Below the pieces are notes generated by a model. It was not told the origin of the DNA and ran no database searches. It worked only from the letters and a program-made list of their open reading frames with translations. Of a DNA stretch of 64,000 bases, positions 37,518 through 45,649 are shown in pieces. Position 1 is the stretch's first letter, and every line of letters starts with the position of its first letter. The position numbers and the translations under genes were made by a program. The DNA comes from an uncultured Pelagibacteraceae bacterium (lineage in GTDB: Bacteria > Pseudomonadota > Alphaproteobacteria > Pelagibacterales > Pelagibacteraceae): assembly GCA_902593285.1 (NCBI GenBank), contig CACJHW010000002.1, positions 186,001-250,000 of the forward strand. Direction: 5' to 3'.

Positions 37518-39411
37518 TATTTAAGATTTTGTGATTAATTAAATCTTCTGTGATTTCAGTTAGAATTGCTGGATCATCAATTGTAGGTGGCACCTTATAA
37601 TCTACACCATCAGCAATTTTTCTAATTGTTCCTCTTAAAATTTTTCCTGATCTTGTTTTTGGTAATCTTTTTATAACAATCACAACTTTAAATGCAGCAA
37701 CAGGACCAATTTTGTCTCTTACCATCTGAACACATTCTTTTGATATTGTGTCATTATCTTTATCAACACCAGATTTTAATACTACCAGTCCAATAGGTAA
37801 TTGACCTTTTAATTTATCAGCTATTCCAAGCACCGCACATTCAGCAACAGATTGATTTTCCGACAATACTTCTTCGATGGCGCCAGTAGATAATCTATGA
37901 CCCGCTACATTAATGATGTCATCAGTTCTAGACATAATCCAAATATAACCATCATCATCAATATGACCTGCATCATATGTTTGGTAATATCCCTTATAAT
38001 TTGACATATAGTTTTCTTTATATCTTTGATCTGCATTCCAAAGAGTTGGGAATGTTCCTGGAGGCAAAGGTAATTTTACAACAATATCTCCCATTTCGTT
38101 TGGTTTAGCCAAAGATTGATCTGGTTTAATTATTTTGACATCATAACCAGGGACAGCTTTGCAGGCTGAACCATATTTTGTTTCCATCATTTCAATACCA
38201 GTACAATTTGAGCTAATTGCCCAACTAGTCTCAGTTTGCCACCAATGATCAATAACTGGAACTTTAAGCAAATTCTCAGCCCACTTTATAGTATCTGGAT
38301 CAGCTCTCTCTCCAGCAAGAAATAAGCTTTCAAAACTGCTGAGATCATATTTTGAGAAAAATTTACCCTCAGGATCTTCTTTCTTGATTGCTCTGAAAGC
38401 TGTCGGAGCTGTAAAAAGAGATTTTACTTTATAATCTGAAATGATTTTCCAGAAAGCTCCAGCGTCTGGTGTCCCAACTGGCTTTCCCTCAAACAAAACA
38501 GTTGTGCATCCCTTAAATAAAGGGGCGTAGACAATATATGAGTGTCCAACAATCCATCCAATATCACTTGCAGACCACCAAATATCATCAGCATCAATAT
38601 TGTAAATATTTTTCATAGTCCACTTGAGAGCAACAATGTGACCACCAATGTCTCTAACTATACCTTTGGGAGTTCCGGTTGTGCCTGATGTATATAAAAT
38701 ATATGCAAACTCATTAGAGTTCATCTCAACACAGTCTGCATCTTTAGCACTAGAGACAACTTCCTCCCAACTAACCTCATTTGGAGCATTTAATTTAACT
38801 TCATGACCAGGTCTTTGGAATAAAATCATCTTTTCAATTTTGTGATCCGCTATTTTTATCGCTTCATCAACAAGCGGTTTGTATTCAACAGTTCTTCCTG
38901 GCTCAAAACCACATGATGCAGTCACTAATAATTTTGCTTTACTGTCATCTATTCTGCTTGCTAGTTCATTTGATGCAAACCCACCAAAAACTACCGAGTG
39001 AATTGCACCAATTCTTGCACAAGCTAGCATTGCAACTACTGCTTCAGGTATCATTGGCATGTAAATAATCACTCGATCACCTTTATTTGTACCTTGAGCT
39101 TTCAATGCTCCTGCAAATTTAGAGACCTTTGACCTTAATTCTTCATAAGTGAACTTACTTTTGTTACCAGTGATGGGACTATCGTAGATTAATGCTGTTT
39201 TTTGGCCTCTTCCTTGATCAATATGGATGTCTAAAGCGTTATAGCAGGTGTTTGTGACCCCATCTTCGAACCATTTATAGAAAGGTGGGTTGGATTTATT
39301 TAAAATTTTTGTTGGTTTTTTAAACCAAAAGATATCTTCCGAGGCTTCTTGCCAAAATTTTTCAGGATTTTTTATAGATTTTTGGTAAATTTGATTAAAC
39401 TTAGATGACAT
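37510..39411 (-). CDS. prpE: Propionyl-CoA synthetase (AMP-forming acyl-CoA ligase)
   Basis: A 633-residue acyl-adenylate enzyme. The N-terminal block PFYKWFEDGVTNTCYNALDI is typical of PrpE rather than Acs. The core motif YILYTSGTTGTPKGIVRD lies near residue 237. WWQTETSW, RTDDIINVAGHRLSTGAIEE and the C-terminal catalytic lysine in PKTRSGKILRGTIRK complete the fold. It activates propionate, and often acetate or acrylate, to the CoA thioester. In SAR11-like cells this could feed on DMSP or propionate breakdown; that role is inference. It leads a unit with the SMR gene and is divergent from proteorhodopsin. Confidence 0.92.
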   Translation of the reverse strand: MSSKFNQIYQKSIKNPEKFWQEASEDIFWFKKPTKILNKSNPPFYKWFEDGVTNTCYNALDIHIDQGRGQKTALIYDSPITGNKSKFTYEELRSKVSKFAGALKAQGTNKGDRVIIYMPMIPEAVVAMLACARIGAIHSVVFGGFASNELASRIDDSKAKLLVTASCGFEPGRTVEYKPLVDEAIKIADHKIEKMILFQRPGHEVKLNAPNEVSWEEVVSSAKDADCVEMNSNEFAYILYTSGTTGTPKGIVRDIGGHIVALKWTMKNIYNIDADDIWWSASDIGWIVGHSYIVYAPLFKGCTTVLFEGKPVGTPDAGAFWKIISDYKVKSLFTAPTAFRAIKKEDPEGKFFSKYDLSSFESLFLAGERADPDTIKWAENLLKVPVIDHWWQTETSWAISSNCTGIEMMETKYGSACKAVPGYDVKIIKPDQSLAKPNEMGDIVVKLPLPPGTFPTLWNADQRYKENYMSNYKGYYQTYDAGHIDDDGYIWIMSRTDDIINVAGHRLSTGAIEEVLSENQSVAECAVLGIADKLKGQLPIGLVVLKSGVDKDNDTISKECVQMVRDKIGPVAAFKVVIVIKRLPKTRSGKILRGTIRKIADGVDYKVPPTIDDPAILTEITEDLINHKILNNG

Positions 39412-39521
39412 AAAAATTTGATTCGAATTCCTTAATTTTTTTGGTTTTTAACTTATAAATTGTATTTAATTTTAAAAATTAAGTAAAATCAATGCTTATT
39501 AGTGACAATTAAGTCTTCATA

Positions 39522-39600
39522 AAACTAATTTAATTTGCTATTAACCGCGTCATTGGCTTAGGAAACTAAGTCTAGTTTATATAAACTAAAATAAAAACTA
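39522..39600 (+). promoter_or_regulatory. Cluster of AAACTA/TAGTTT motifs upstream of proteorhodopsin
   Basis: AAACTA occurs at 39522, 39563, 39583 and 39595, and inverted as TAGTTT at 39573. The last inverted copy and its neighbour make a perfect 16-bp palindrome TAGTTTATATAAACTA (39573-39588). Three copies (39563, 39573, 39583) are spaced exactly 10 bp, one helical turn. TTGGCT at 39553 and a TTTATA/TATAAA region about 17-21 bp downstream could be the promoter. The arrangement looks like an operator for the proteorhodopsin gene, but AT-rich sequence makes chance matches easier. Confidence 0.45.
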
Positions 39601-39618
39601 ACGAAGAGGGAGTTTTTT

Positions 39619-40392
39619 ATGAAAAAACTTAAACTGTTTGCTTTAGCAGCTATGGCCTTGATAGGTTTTTCAGGTATAGCTATTGCAGCAGACGCAACGA
39701 TGTTGAGCCAAGATGACTTCGTAGGAATTTCATTCTGGGTTATCTCTATGGGAATGTTAGCAGCTACTGCTTTCTTTTTCATGGAAGCGGGCAATGTCGC
39801 ATCAGGCTGGAGAACATCAGTTATTGTTGCTGGTCTAGTAACTGGTATTGCATTCATACACTACATGTACATGAGAGAAGTATGGGTTGCTACTGGAGAC
39901 TCGCCAACTGTTTACAGATACATTGACTGGTTAATCACTGTGCCATTACAGATGGTAGAATTCTATTTAATTCTAGCAGCTATTGGTAAAGCAAACTCTG
40001 GAATGTTCTGGAGATTGTTAATTGGTTCATTAGTAATGCTAATCGGTGGATACTTAGGTGAAGCAGGATACATTAATGCTACACTAGGTTTCATCATCGG
40101 AATGGCAGGTTGGGTATACATTCTTTATGAAGTATTCTCAGGTGAAGCTGGTAAAGCTGCACAGAAGAGCGGTAACAAAGCTCTTGTAACTGCATTCGGA
40201 GCAATGAGAATGATCGTTACAGTAGGTTGGGCAATTTACCCATTAGGTTATGTATTTGGTTACCTAACAGGTGGTGTAGATGCTGACTCACTAAACGTAG
40301 TTTACAACTTAGCTGACTTCATTAACAAAATTGCATTTGGTCTAGTAATCTGGGCTGCTGCAACTAGTTCAAGCGGAAGAAGAGCTAAGTAA
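39619..40392 (+). CDS. Proteorhodopsin, blue-tuned (Gln at spectral site)
   Basis: A 257-residue light-driven proton pump with an N-terminal signal peptide (ending near GIAIAADA) and seven membrane helices. Key residues: proton acceptor Asp103 and donor Glu114 in YIDWLITVPLQMVEFYL, His81 in AFIHYMYMREVW, and the retinal Schiff-base Lys237 in LADFINKIAFG. The spectral tuning site (105 in the reference numbering) is Gln111, the blue-absorbing form. A strong AGAGGGAG Shine-Dalgarno precedes the ATG, and a perfect terminator follows. Codons end in C (TTC, TAC, AAC, GAC) far more than in neighbours, which suggests very high expression. No retinal-synthesis gene is adjacent. Confidence 0.98.
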   Translation: MKKLKLFALAAMALIGFSGIAIAADATMLSQDDFVGISFWVISMGMLAATAFFFMEAGNVASGWRTSVIVAGLVTGIAFIHYMYMREVWVATGDSPTVYRYIDWLITVPLQMVEFYLILAAIGKANSGMFWRLLIGSLVMLIGGYLGEAGYINATLGFIIGMAGWVYILYEVFSGEAGKAAQKSGNKALVTAFGAMRMIVTVGWAIYPLGYVFGYLTGGVDADSLNVVYNLADFINKIAFGLVIWAAATSSSGRRAK

Positions 40393-40410
40393 TTAGCTAA
40401 AATTTAAATT

Positions 40411-40448
40411 AAGGGCAGGTACAATTTTTGTACTTGCCCTTTTTTTTT
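40411..40448 (+). terminator. Rho-independent terminator of proteorhodopsin
   Basis: GGGCAGGTACAA and TTGTACTTGCCC form a 12-bp stem (one G-T pair) around a TTT loop, followed by at least eight T. It is the strongest intrinsic terminator in the window and makes proteorhodopsin a single-gene transcript. Confidence 0.93.
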
Positions 40449-40493
40449 ACCTTTATTAAAATTATGTATAATAACTATACATAATTTTTATCT

Positions 40494-41495
40494 ATGGATG
40501 TGAAATTAGAAAAATGGCACAAGTGCCAAATTGATAAAGAAGTTCTGAAGGAGCTTTCAAAGAAATCTGATTTAAAAGGATTTCAACACGTATTAGTTTT
40601 TTTTGGACTATTATTAGTAACTGGAATTTTTGCTTATCAAACTTGGGGCACATGGTGGTCAGTGTTTTGGTTTTTAGTTTATGGAAATATTTATTCTTTC
40701 TCTAATCCATTATGGCATGAGACAGGTCACAAAACTGCTTTTCAAACTAAATTTTTAAACGAATTTTTTTATTATATCTCCTCTTACATGGCTAACTTTG
40801 AACCGACTAGATGGAGATACACCCACTTTGTTCATCATGGAAATACTTATTCAACTGAAAATCCTTTTGATCATGAAATTGAATATGGAAATGATTTAAA
40901 AGAAACACCAAAAAGATTAATCATAAACATAATTCCTTTTTTAGATTTAGTGTTTTTTAAAAAACATATTTCATTTGAAATAATTCAACATGCACTTGGA
41001 ATTAAAACAAAAGTTATGCAAGATAGCATTCCAGAAAATGCACAAGGAAAAGCAATTTTTATTTCAAGAATTTATGTTGCTATTTGGCTTTCAATTATTT
41101 TATGGTCTATACTAGTTTCTTCTTGGATGCCTTTATTATATTTTGTGTTACCACAATTTTATGGAAAAACTTTACACAAACTTGTTGCATTCACTCAACA
41201 TGCGGGACTTGCCAGAAACATTAAAGATCATAGAGTTACATCACGTGAAATGTATTTAAATCCAATACTAAGTTTTTTATATTGGAAAATGGAATATCAT
41301 TTAACTCATCATATGTTTCCAACAGTTCCATCATATAATCTTGATAAATTACACCATCATATAAAAGATCAATTGCCGAAGCCAAATGATGGATTAATAG
41401 ACGCATATAAAGAGATTATCCCTGCTTTAATGCAACAAAAAGAAGATGAAAGCTATTTTATAAAAAAAGAGCTACCTGGACCTCAAAATATTTAA
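40494..41495 (+). CDS. Membrane fatty acid desaturase-type di-iron enzyme
   Basis: A 333-residue integral membrane protein with the three histidine boxes of the desaturase/hydroxylase superfamily: HETGHK near residue 77, HFVHH near residue 107, and HLTHH near residue 265. Membrane helices flank them. The fourth conserved region FTQHAGLARNIKDHR is also present. Such enzymes insert double bonds or hydroxyls into acyl chains or related lipids using O2 and electrons from a ferredoxin. The ferredoxin and its reductase follow, 62 bp downstream. The substrate is not evident: membrane lipid, alkyl or carotenoid-like compounds are all possible. No Shine-Dalgarno is visible. Confidence 0.86.
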   Translation: MDVKLEKWHKCQIDKEVLKELSKKSDLKGFQHVLVFFGLLLVTGIFAYQTWGTWWSVFWFLVYGNIYSFSNPLWHETGHKTAFQTKFLNEFFYYISSYMANFEPTRWRYTHFVHHGNTYSTENPFDHEIEYGNDLKETPKRLIINIIPFLDLVFFKKHISFEIIQHALGIKTKVMQDSIPENAQGKAIFISRIYVAIWLSIILWSILVSSWMPLLYFVLPQFYGKTLHKLVAFTQHAGLARNIKDHRVTSREMYLNPILSFLYWKMEYHLTHHMFPTVPSYNLDKLHHHIKDQLPKPNDGLIDAYKEIIPALMQQKEDESYFIKKELPGPQNI

Positions 41496-41556
41496 AAATA
41501 TACTAAGTATGATTTTACTTACTTGTTCTATTTAGATAAGAAACTATATATAACGC

Positions 41557-41877
41557 ATGGCAAAAATTACCTACCATACTTACGATAATAAAACTCACTC
41601 AATTGATGTTCAAAACGGTTTAACTGTAATGGAAGGTGCTATTCAAAACGATATTCCAGGAATTGATGCAGATTGTGGAGGAGGAATGGCATGCGCTACG
41701 TGCCACGTTTATGTCAAAGAAGATTGGTTAGACAAACTCCCAAATAAAGAAGACGGTGAAGAAGATATGCTTGATATGGCGTTTGAGCCAAAAAATAATA
41801 GTAGGTTGAGTTGTCAATTAATAGTTTCAGACGAACTAGATGGTTTAGAAGTAAATATCCCGTCAAAGCAAGGTTAA
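41557..41877 (+). CDS. Adrenodoxin-type 2Fe-2S ferredoxin
   Basis: A 106-residue ferredoxin with cluster ligands Cys40, Cys46, Cys49 and Cys86 ([24 protein letters not shown]), the adrenodoxin/FdxB spacing. It carries single electrons in the cytosol. It lies between a membrane di-iron desaturase and an NADPH-ferredoxin reductase, with the reductase ATG right after its stop, so it is probably the dedicated carrier between them. Confidence 0.94.
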   Translation: MAKITYHTYDNKTHSIDVQNGLTVMEGAIQNDIPGIDADCGGGMACATCHVYVKEDWLDKLPNKEDGEEDMLDMAFEPKNNSRLSCQLIVSDELDGLEVNIPSKQG

Positions 41878-42894
41878 ATGAATAAAACAGATGTATTAAT
41901 TATTGGAGCAGGGCCCACAGGATTATTTTGTGCTCATCAACTTGGAATTATAGGTTTGAGCTGTGAGATAGTGGACAATCTTGATAAAGCAGGTGGTCAA
42001 TGTATCGAGCTTTACCCAGATAAACCAATTTATGACATCCCAGCTGTACCTGAATGCACTGGGGAAGAGCTAACTAATAATCTTTTGCAACAAATTAAAC
42101 CTTTCAATGTCAAATTTCATTTAAATGAAAGAGTAGAAGAACTTAAAAAAGTTGAAAATCGATGGAATGTTAAAACTTCAGGTGGGGTAGAATTTGATGT
42201 TGCAGCAATTGTTATAGCAGGTGGTGTTGGATCTTTTGAACCTAGAAAGTTTCCAGTAAAAGAATGTGAAAAATTTGAAGGAGATTCTTTATTTTATTCA
42301 ATAAAGGATAAATCAATATTTAAAGACAAAACCATTTCAATTTTTGGAGGAGGGGATTCCGCTTTAGATTGGGCTATTGAGCTATCAAACACTTCTAGTG
42401 TAAATTTAATTCATAGAAGAGATGGTTTTAGTGGAGCAGAGTCCAGTGTTCAAAAAGTAAAAGAGCTTAATGATCAAGGAAATTTAAATTTATTTACAAA
42501 ATACCAAATGGATTCGGTAAGTGGAGATAAACAAATTGAAACTATTAAAATAAAACATGATGAAGGTGAAATTAAAGAAATTAAATCTGATTATGTATTA
42601 GGTTTCTTTGGTTTAATTATGCAACTTGGCCCTATTTTAGATTGGGGATTAAATATTGATAAAAAAACTGTTCAGGTAAATACTGAAAACTTTGAAACCA
42701 ATGTACAAGGGATATTTGCAATTGGAGATATTTGTTCTTATCCAGGAAAATTAAAATTAATTCTTTCAGGATTCCATGAAGGTGCCTTAGCTGCAAGAGG
42801 TTGTTTTAAATACGCAAAACCAGATGAGAAATTAAGATTTGAATTCACTACAACATCTAAGGCCGCACAAGAAAGACTTGGAATTAAAAAATGA
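41878..42894 (+). CDS. Thioredoxin-reductase-like ferredoxin--NADP reductase
   Basis: A 338-residue flavoprotein of the TrxR-like FNR type. FAD-binding IIGAGPTGLFCAHQLG is at residue 7, QCIELYPDKPIYDIP is typical of this subgroup, NADPH-binding SIFGGGDSALDWAIEL is near residue 157, and the C-terminal FAD block is GIFAIGDICSYPGK. No CxxC redox pair is seen, which argues against thioredoxin reductase. It would reduce the preceding ferredoxin from NADPH. Four bases overlap the following GST gene. Confidence 0.92.
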   Translation: MNKTDVLIIGAGPTGLFCAHQLGIIGLSCEIVDNLDKAGGQCIELYPDKPIYDIPAVPECTGEELTNNLLQQIKPFNVKFHLNERVEELKKVENRWNVKTSGGVEFDVAAIVIAGGVGSFEPRKFPVKECEKFEGDSLFYSIKDKSIFKDKTISIFGGGDSALDWAIELSNTSSVNLIHRRDGFSGAESSVQKVKELNDQGNLNLFTKYQMDSVSGDKQIETIKIKHDEGEIKEIKSDYVLGFFGLIMQLGPILDWGLNIDKKTVQVNTENFETNVQGIFAIGDICSYPGKLKLILSGFHEGALAARGCFKYAKPDEKLRFEFTTTSKAAQERLGIKK

Positions 42895-43517
42895 TAGAAC
42901 TTTTTTCTGCTAATACTCCTAATGGATGGAAAATTAGTATTATGCTTGAAGAAATTGGTTATGACTATAAAGTAACCAAAGTTGATCTTGGTAAAGATGA
43001 ACAATTCAAGCCAGAATTTATAAAGCTAAGCCCATTTGGAAAAATTCCTGTGATCATTGATCATGAAAACAATAAAAGCCTATTCGAGTCTGGTGCGATC
43101 TTAATGTATTTAGGTGATAAAAGTGGAAAACTTTACAATGAAAAATATAGACTTGTAATTAATCAATGGTTAATGGCTCAGATGGGCACTGTAGGTCCTA
43201 TGATTGGTCAACACCATCAGTTTCATCACTATAATCCTGGAAAAAGTGAGTTTGGTGAGGAACGATATTTTAAAATTACCAAAAGAATTTATGGAGAATT
43301 AGATGCTAGATTAAAGGAGTCCAAATTTCTCGCAGGTCACGACTATACAATTGCAGATATTGCAACGTGGCCATGGATAGCAAGACATGAATGGCATGAT
43401 ATTGGTTTAAAAAATTATAAAAATTTATCTAGATGGTATTTAGAAATAGCTGACAGAGAAGCTGTTATTAAAGGTTATGCTTTTATGGATAAGGAAGCCA
43501 AAATTCCTAAACCTTAA
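42891..43517 (+). CDS. Glutathione S-transferase family protein (YfcG/YghU-like)
   Basis: A 208-residue GST. The N-terminal thioredoxin fold contains TPNGWKISIMLEEIGYDYKV, FGKIPVIID and ESGAILMYLGDK. The C-terminal helical domain contains YTIADIATWPWIARHEW. The Asn-Gly-Trp-Lys start resembles the nucleophilic-Asn/Thr YfcG group with disulfide reductase activity. It overlaps the reductase gene (ATGA), so it may deal with oxidised lipids or peroxides from the upstream unit; that is inference. Confidence 0.9.
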   Translation: MIELFSANTPNGWKISIMLEEIGYDYKVTKVDLGKDEQFKPEFIKLSPFGKIPVIIDHENNKSLFESGAILMYLGDKSGKLYNEKYRLVINQWLMAQMGTVGPMIGQHHQFHHYNPGKSEFGEERYFKITKRIYGELDARLKESKFLAGHDYTIADIATWPWIARHEWHDIGLKNYKNLSRWYLEIADREAVIKGYAFMDKEAKIPKP

Positions 43518-43521
43518 AGAT

Positions 43522-43617
43522 TTATCCAAATAACCTATAAAGAGTGCTAAGAATTCCATAACCTGAAAATTCAATAGCTACAATAACAATAATTATTAAA
43601 ATTAATTTTTTATTCAT
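43522..43617 (-). CDS. Tiny single-helix membrane ORF (31 codons)
   Basis: ATG at 43617 to TAA at 43522. The product is about half membrane helix (KKLILIIIVIVAIEF) followed by a short glycine-containing tail, YGILSTLYRLFG. Its ATG overlaps the TGA of the preceding 38-codon ORF (ATGA), and both follow dksA in the same direction, so translation could be coupled. It is too short to name, and could be spurious in AT-rich DNA. Confidence 0.42.
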   Translation of the reverse strand: MNKKLILIIIVIVAIEFSGYGILSTLYRLFG

Positions 43618-43730
43618 TTCAGAAATAAATATATCAATAAGACAATCCAGAAAAAAGGATAGTAAAAATAAATATATTTCTTAGCAAATAGAAACGAGAT
43701 TGAATTTTTTTTAGATGATTTCTTTTTCAT
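43614..43730 (-). CDS. Tiny basic single-helix membrane ORF (38 codons)
   Basis: ATG at 43730, two bases after the dksA stop, to TGA at 43614. The product begins with a very basic stretch (MKKKSSKKNS) and continues into an aromatic membrane helix (YIYFYYPFFWIVLLIYLFL). The positive-inside start and tight spacing to dksA suggest a real gene. It overlaps the next tiny ORF by four bases. Confidence 0.48.
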   Translation of the reverse strand: MKKKSSKKNSISFLFAKKYIYFYYPFFWIVLLIYLFLK

Positions 43731-43732
43731 TT

Positions 43733-44248
43733 TTAGTCATCTGCATGAACTTTTTCTTCTTTTTCATGCTTTTCTTGTGCCGCAATAGTGTATTTAGCAA
43801 CAGGTCTTGCCATCAATCTTTTTAATCCAATTGGCTCTGCTGTATCTAGACAATAACCATAAGTATCTTCTCTAATTCTTCTTAACGCTTTATCAATTTC
43901 TGAAATTAATTTAATCTGTCTGTTAATTGCTTTCATCTCTACATTGCTATCAATATAGGAGTTTGCTTGATCAACAATATCTGCAGAAATATTATTGTCA
44001 TCCATACCACCATTATATAGAGCATCATTATTAGCTTTGATTAGTTCTTTTTTCCATTCAGTTAGTTTCATTCTGAAAAATACTTTATGTTTTTCACACA
44101 TATATTTTTCAGTATCTTTTGGAACATAAGTTTTTGAAATTTTTACAGGACCTTTGGGCGCAACTTTAGCTGTAGTTGGTTTTGCTTTACTTACAACTTT
44201 AGTTTTTGGTTTTGATACTTTTTTCTTTACTTTAGCAGTCTTTGGCAT
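43733..44248 (-). CDS. dksA: DksA-like RNA polymerase-binding regulator with a lysine-rich tail
   Basis: A 171-residue DksA/TraR-type protein. The coiled-coil region lies at about residues 55-130 and contains the DDNNISADIVDQANSY part with acidic tip residues. The zinc-finger region is reduced to YGYCLDTAEPIGLKRLMARP with a single Cys, as I recall for other alphaproteobacterial DksAs. DksA works with ppGpp on rRNA and biosynthetic promoters. The first 45 residues are a Lys/Pro/Ala/Val-rich tail (KVKKKVSKPKTKVVSKAKPT) like histone H1 tails, probably disordered and nucleic-acid binding. It heads a unit with two tiny ORFs. Confidence 0.9.
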   Translation of the reverse strand: MPKTAKVKKKVSKPKTKVVSKAKPTTAKVAPKGPVKISKTYVPKDTEKYMCEKHKVFFRMKLTEWKKELIKANNDALYNGGMDDNNISADIVDQANSYIDSNVEMKAINRQIKLISEIDKALRRIREDTYGYCLDTAEPIGLKRLMARPVAKYTIAAQEKHEKEEKVHADD

Positions 44249-44326
44249 AGCGTAATTTTAATCGCTCGCAGTATATTCAGCAAATTAAGGGTGTCAAGCA
44301 AGCTTAATTGATATAAATATTTATAA

Positions 44327-45649
44327 ATGACCATTAATAACAAAAATATTGATAATGTTTTTTATATTTTTGTAACAGCTCATCTAATTTTTTGGACTTT
44401 GATTCCATCTCTTACAAATCATAATTTACCATTGGATACCATCGAAGCTTTAGCTTGGGGGAGTAATTTAGACTGGGGATTTAATAAACATCCACCGATG
44501 AGTGCTTTTGTTCCAGAAGTTTTTTATCAAATTTTTGGACCACAAGATTGGGTTTATTATTTATTAAGTCAAATTTTTGTAATTATATCTTTTTATTACG
44601 TTTTTAAATTTTCAAATGAAATATTTAACAATAAATTATTAGGTTTAATTTCTGTATTATTAATTGAAGCAATTTACTTTTATAACTTTACCACACCAGA
44701 ATTTAACGTAAATGTTTGTCAGTTACCCTTCTGGTCTTTAACAGTTTATTATTCATGGAAAATTTATAGCGGTAAAGAAATAAAGTTTATAGATTGTTTT
44801 TTGGTAGGTCTGTTCGCTGCTTTTGGGTTTCTATCAAAATATTTATTTATTTATTTGTTAGCGTCCATTGATCTTTTATTAGTTTATTTAATTTTTTTCA
44901 AAAAGGAGAGAAAGTTTGATTTTAAATATTTAATTACTGTTGAAGTTTTCTTAGTAGTTTTAGTGCCACATTTTATTTGGCTATATAATAATGATTTTAT
45001 TACTATTTCATATGGATTAGCTAGAACTGGCTTAGAACAATCTATTTTATTAGATCACATTAAATATCCATTAATCTTTTTGCTAAAACAATTAGGAATA
45101 TTAATTCCATTTTTTATTTTAATTTGGTTATTAGTAAAAAAAATTAGCTTTAAAATTAACCTTAAAGATAAAAATTTACTTTTTTTAATAGCTATTAATA
45201 TTTTGCCAATTATTTTAATGCTTTTAACATCGTTTATTACCGGTTCAAAAATTAGAACCATGTGGATGACACCCTTTTATTTATTTTTTGGTTCTTTATT
45301 TGTTTATTTATTCCAAGCACAAATTAATTTAAAAAAACTAAAAGCATTTGTGATTGGATTTATTTTCTTTTTCTTTTTATCACCAGTGCTTTACGCTTAT
45401 GTTTCAATCTCAAATGACGACAAAAGAACTGATTATATGGGCAAAGAAATTGCAGTGAAAACTCAATATGCATGGGACCAACAATTTAATTCAGCAATTA
45501 ATGTAGTTTTAGGTGACGAATGGAATGCTGGAAACTTATCTTATCATTTAAAATCAAGACCAGTTTGGGTAGGCTTTGTTGAAAGAGAAAAACTTGATCA
45601 TTTGAAAGACTATATGTGTCTTGATAGTGTCTGTGTAGGTTCAAGATAG
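44327..45649 (+). CDS. GT39/ArnT-like membrane glycosyltransferase
   Basis: A 440-residue polytopic protein (about ten helices) of the dolichyl-phosphate-mannose--protein mannosyltransferase (PMT/GT39, GT-C) superfamily. The luminal acid pair region NLPLDTIEALAWGSNLDWGF and FNKHPPMSAFVPE near residue 57 are typical. Such enzymes move sugars from polyprenyl phosphate to lipid A or other envelope acceptors. The GT2 gene starts immediately after its stop and is likely the polyprenyl-phosphate sugar synthase for it. Confidence 0.85.
   Translation: MTINNKNIDNVFYIFVTAHLIFWTLIPSLTNHNLPLDTIEALAWGSNLDWGFNKHPPMSAFVPEVFYQIFGPQDWVYYLLSQIFVIISFYYVFKFSNEIFNNKLLGLISVLLIEAIYFYNFTTPEFNVNVCQLPFWSLTVYYSWKIYSGKEIKFIDCFLVGLFAAFGFLSKYLFIYLLASIDLLLVYLIFFKKERKFDFKYLITVEVFLVVLVPHFIWLYNNDFITISYGLARTGLEQSILLDHIKYPLIFLLKQLGILIPFFILIWLLVKKISFKINLKDKNLLFLIAINILPIILMLLTSFITGSKIRTMWMTPFYLFFGSLFVYLFQAQINLKKLKAFVIGFIFFFFLSPVLYAYVSISNDDKRTDYMGKEIAVKTQYAWDQQFNSAINVVLGDEWNAGNLSYHLKSRPVWVGFVEREKLDHLKDYMCLDSVCVGSR

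Noticed and set aside
39412-39521. Riboswitch or small RNA between prpE and the AAACTA cluster
   Set aside because: No paired structure beyond AT-rich background; nothing I can support.
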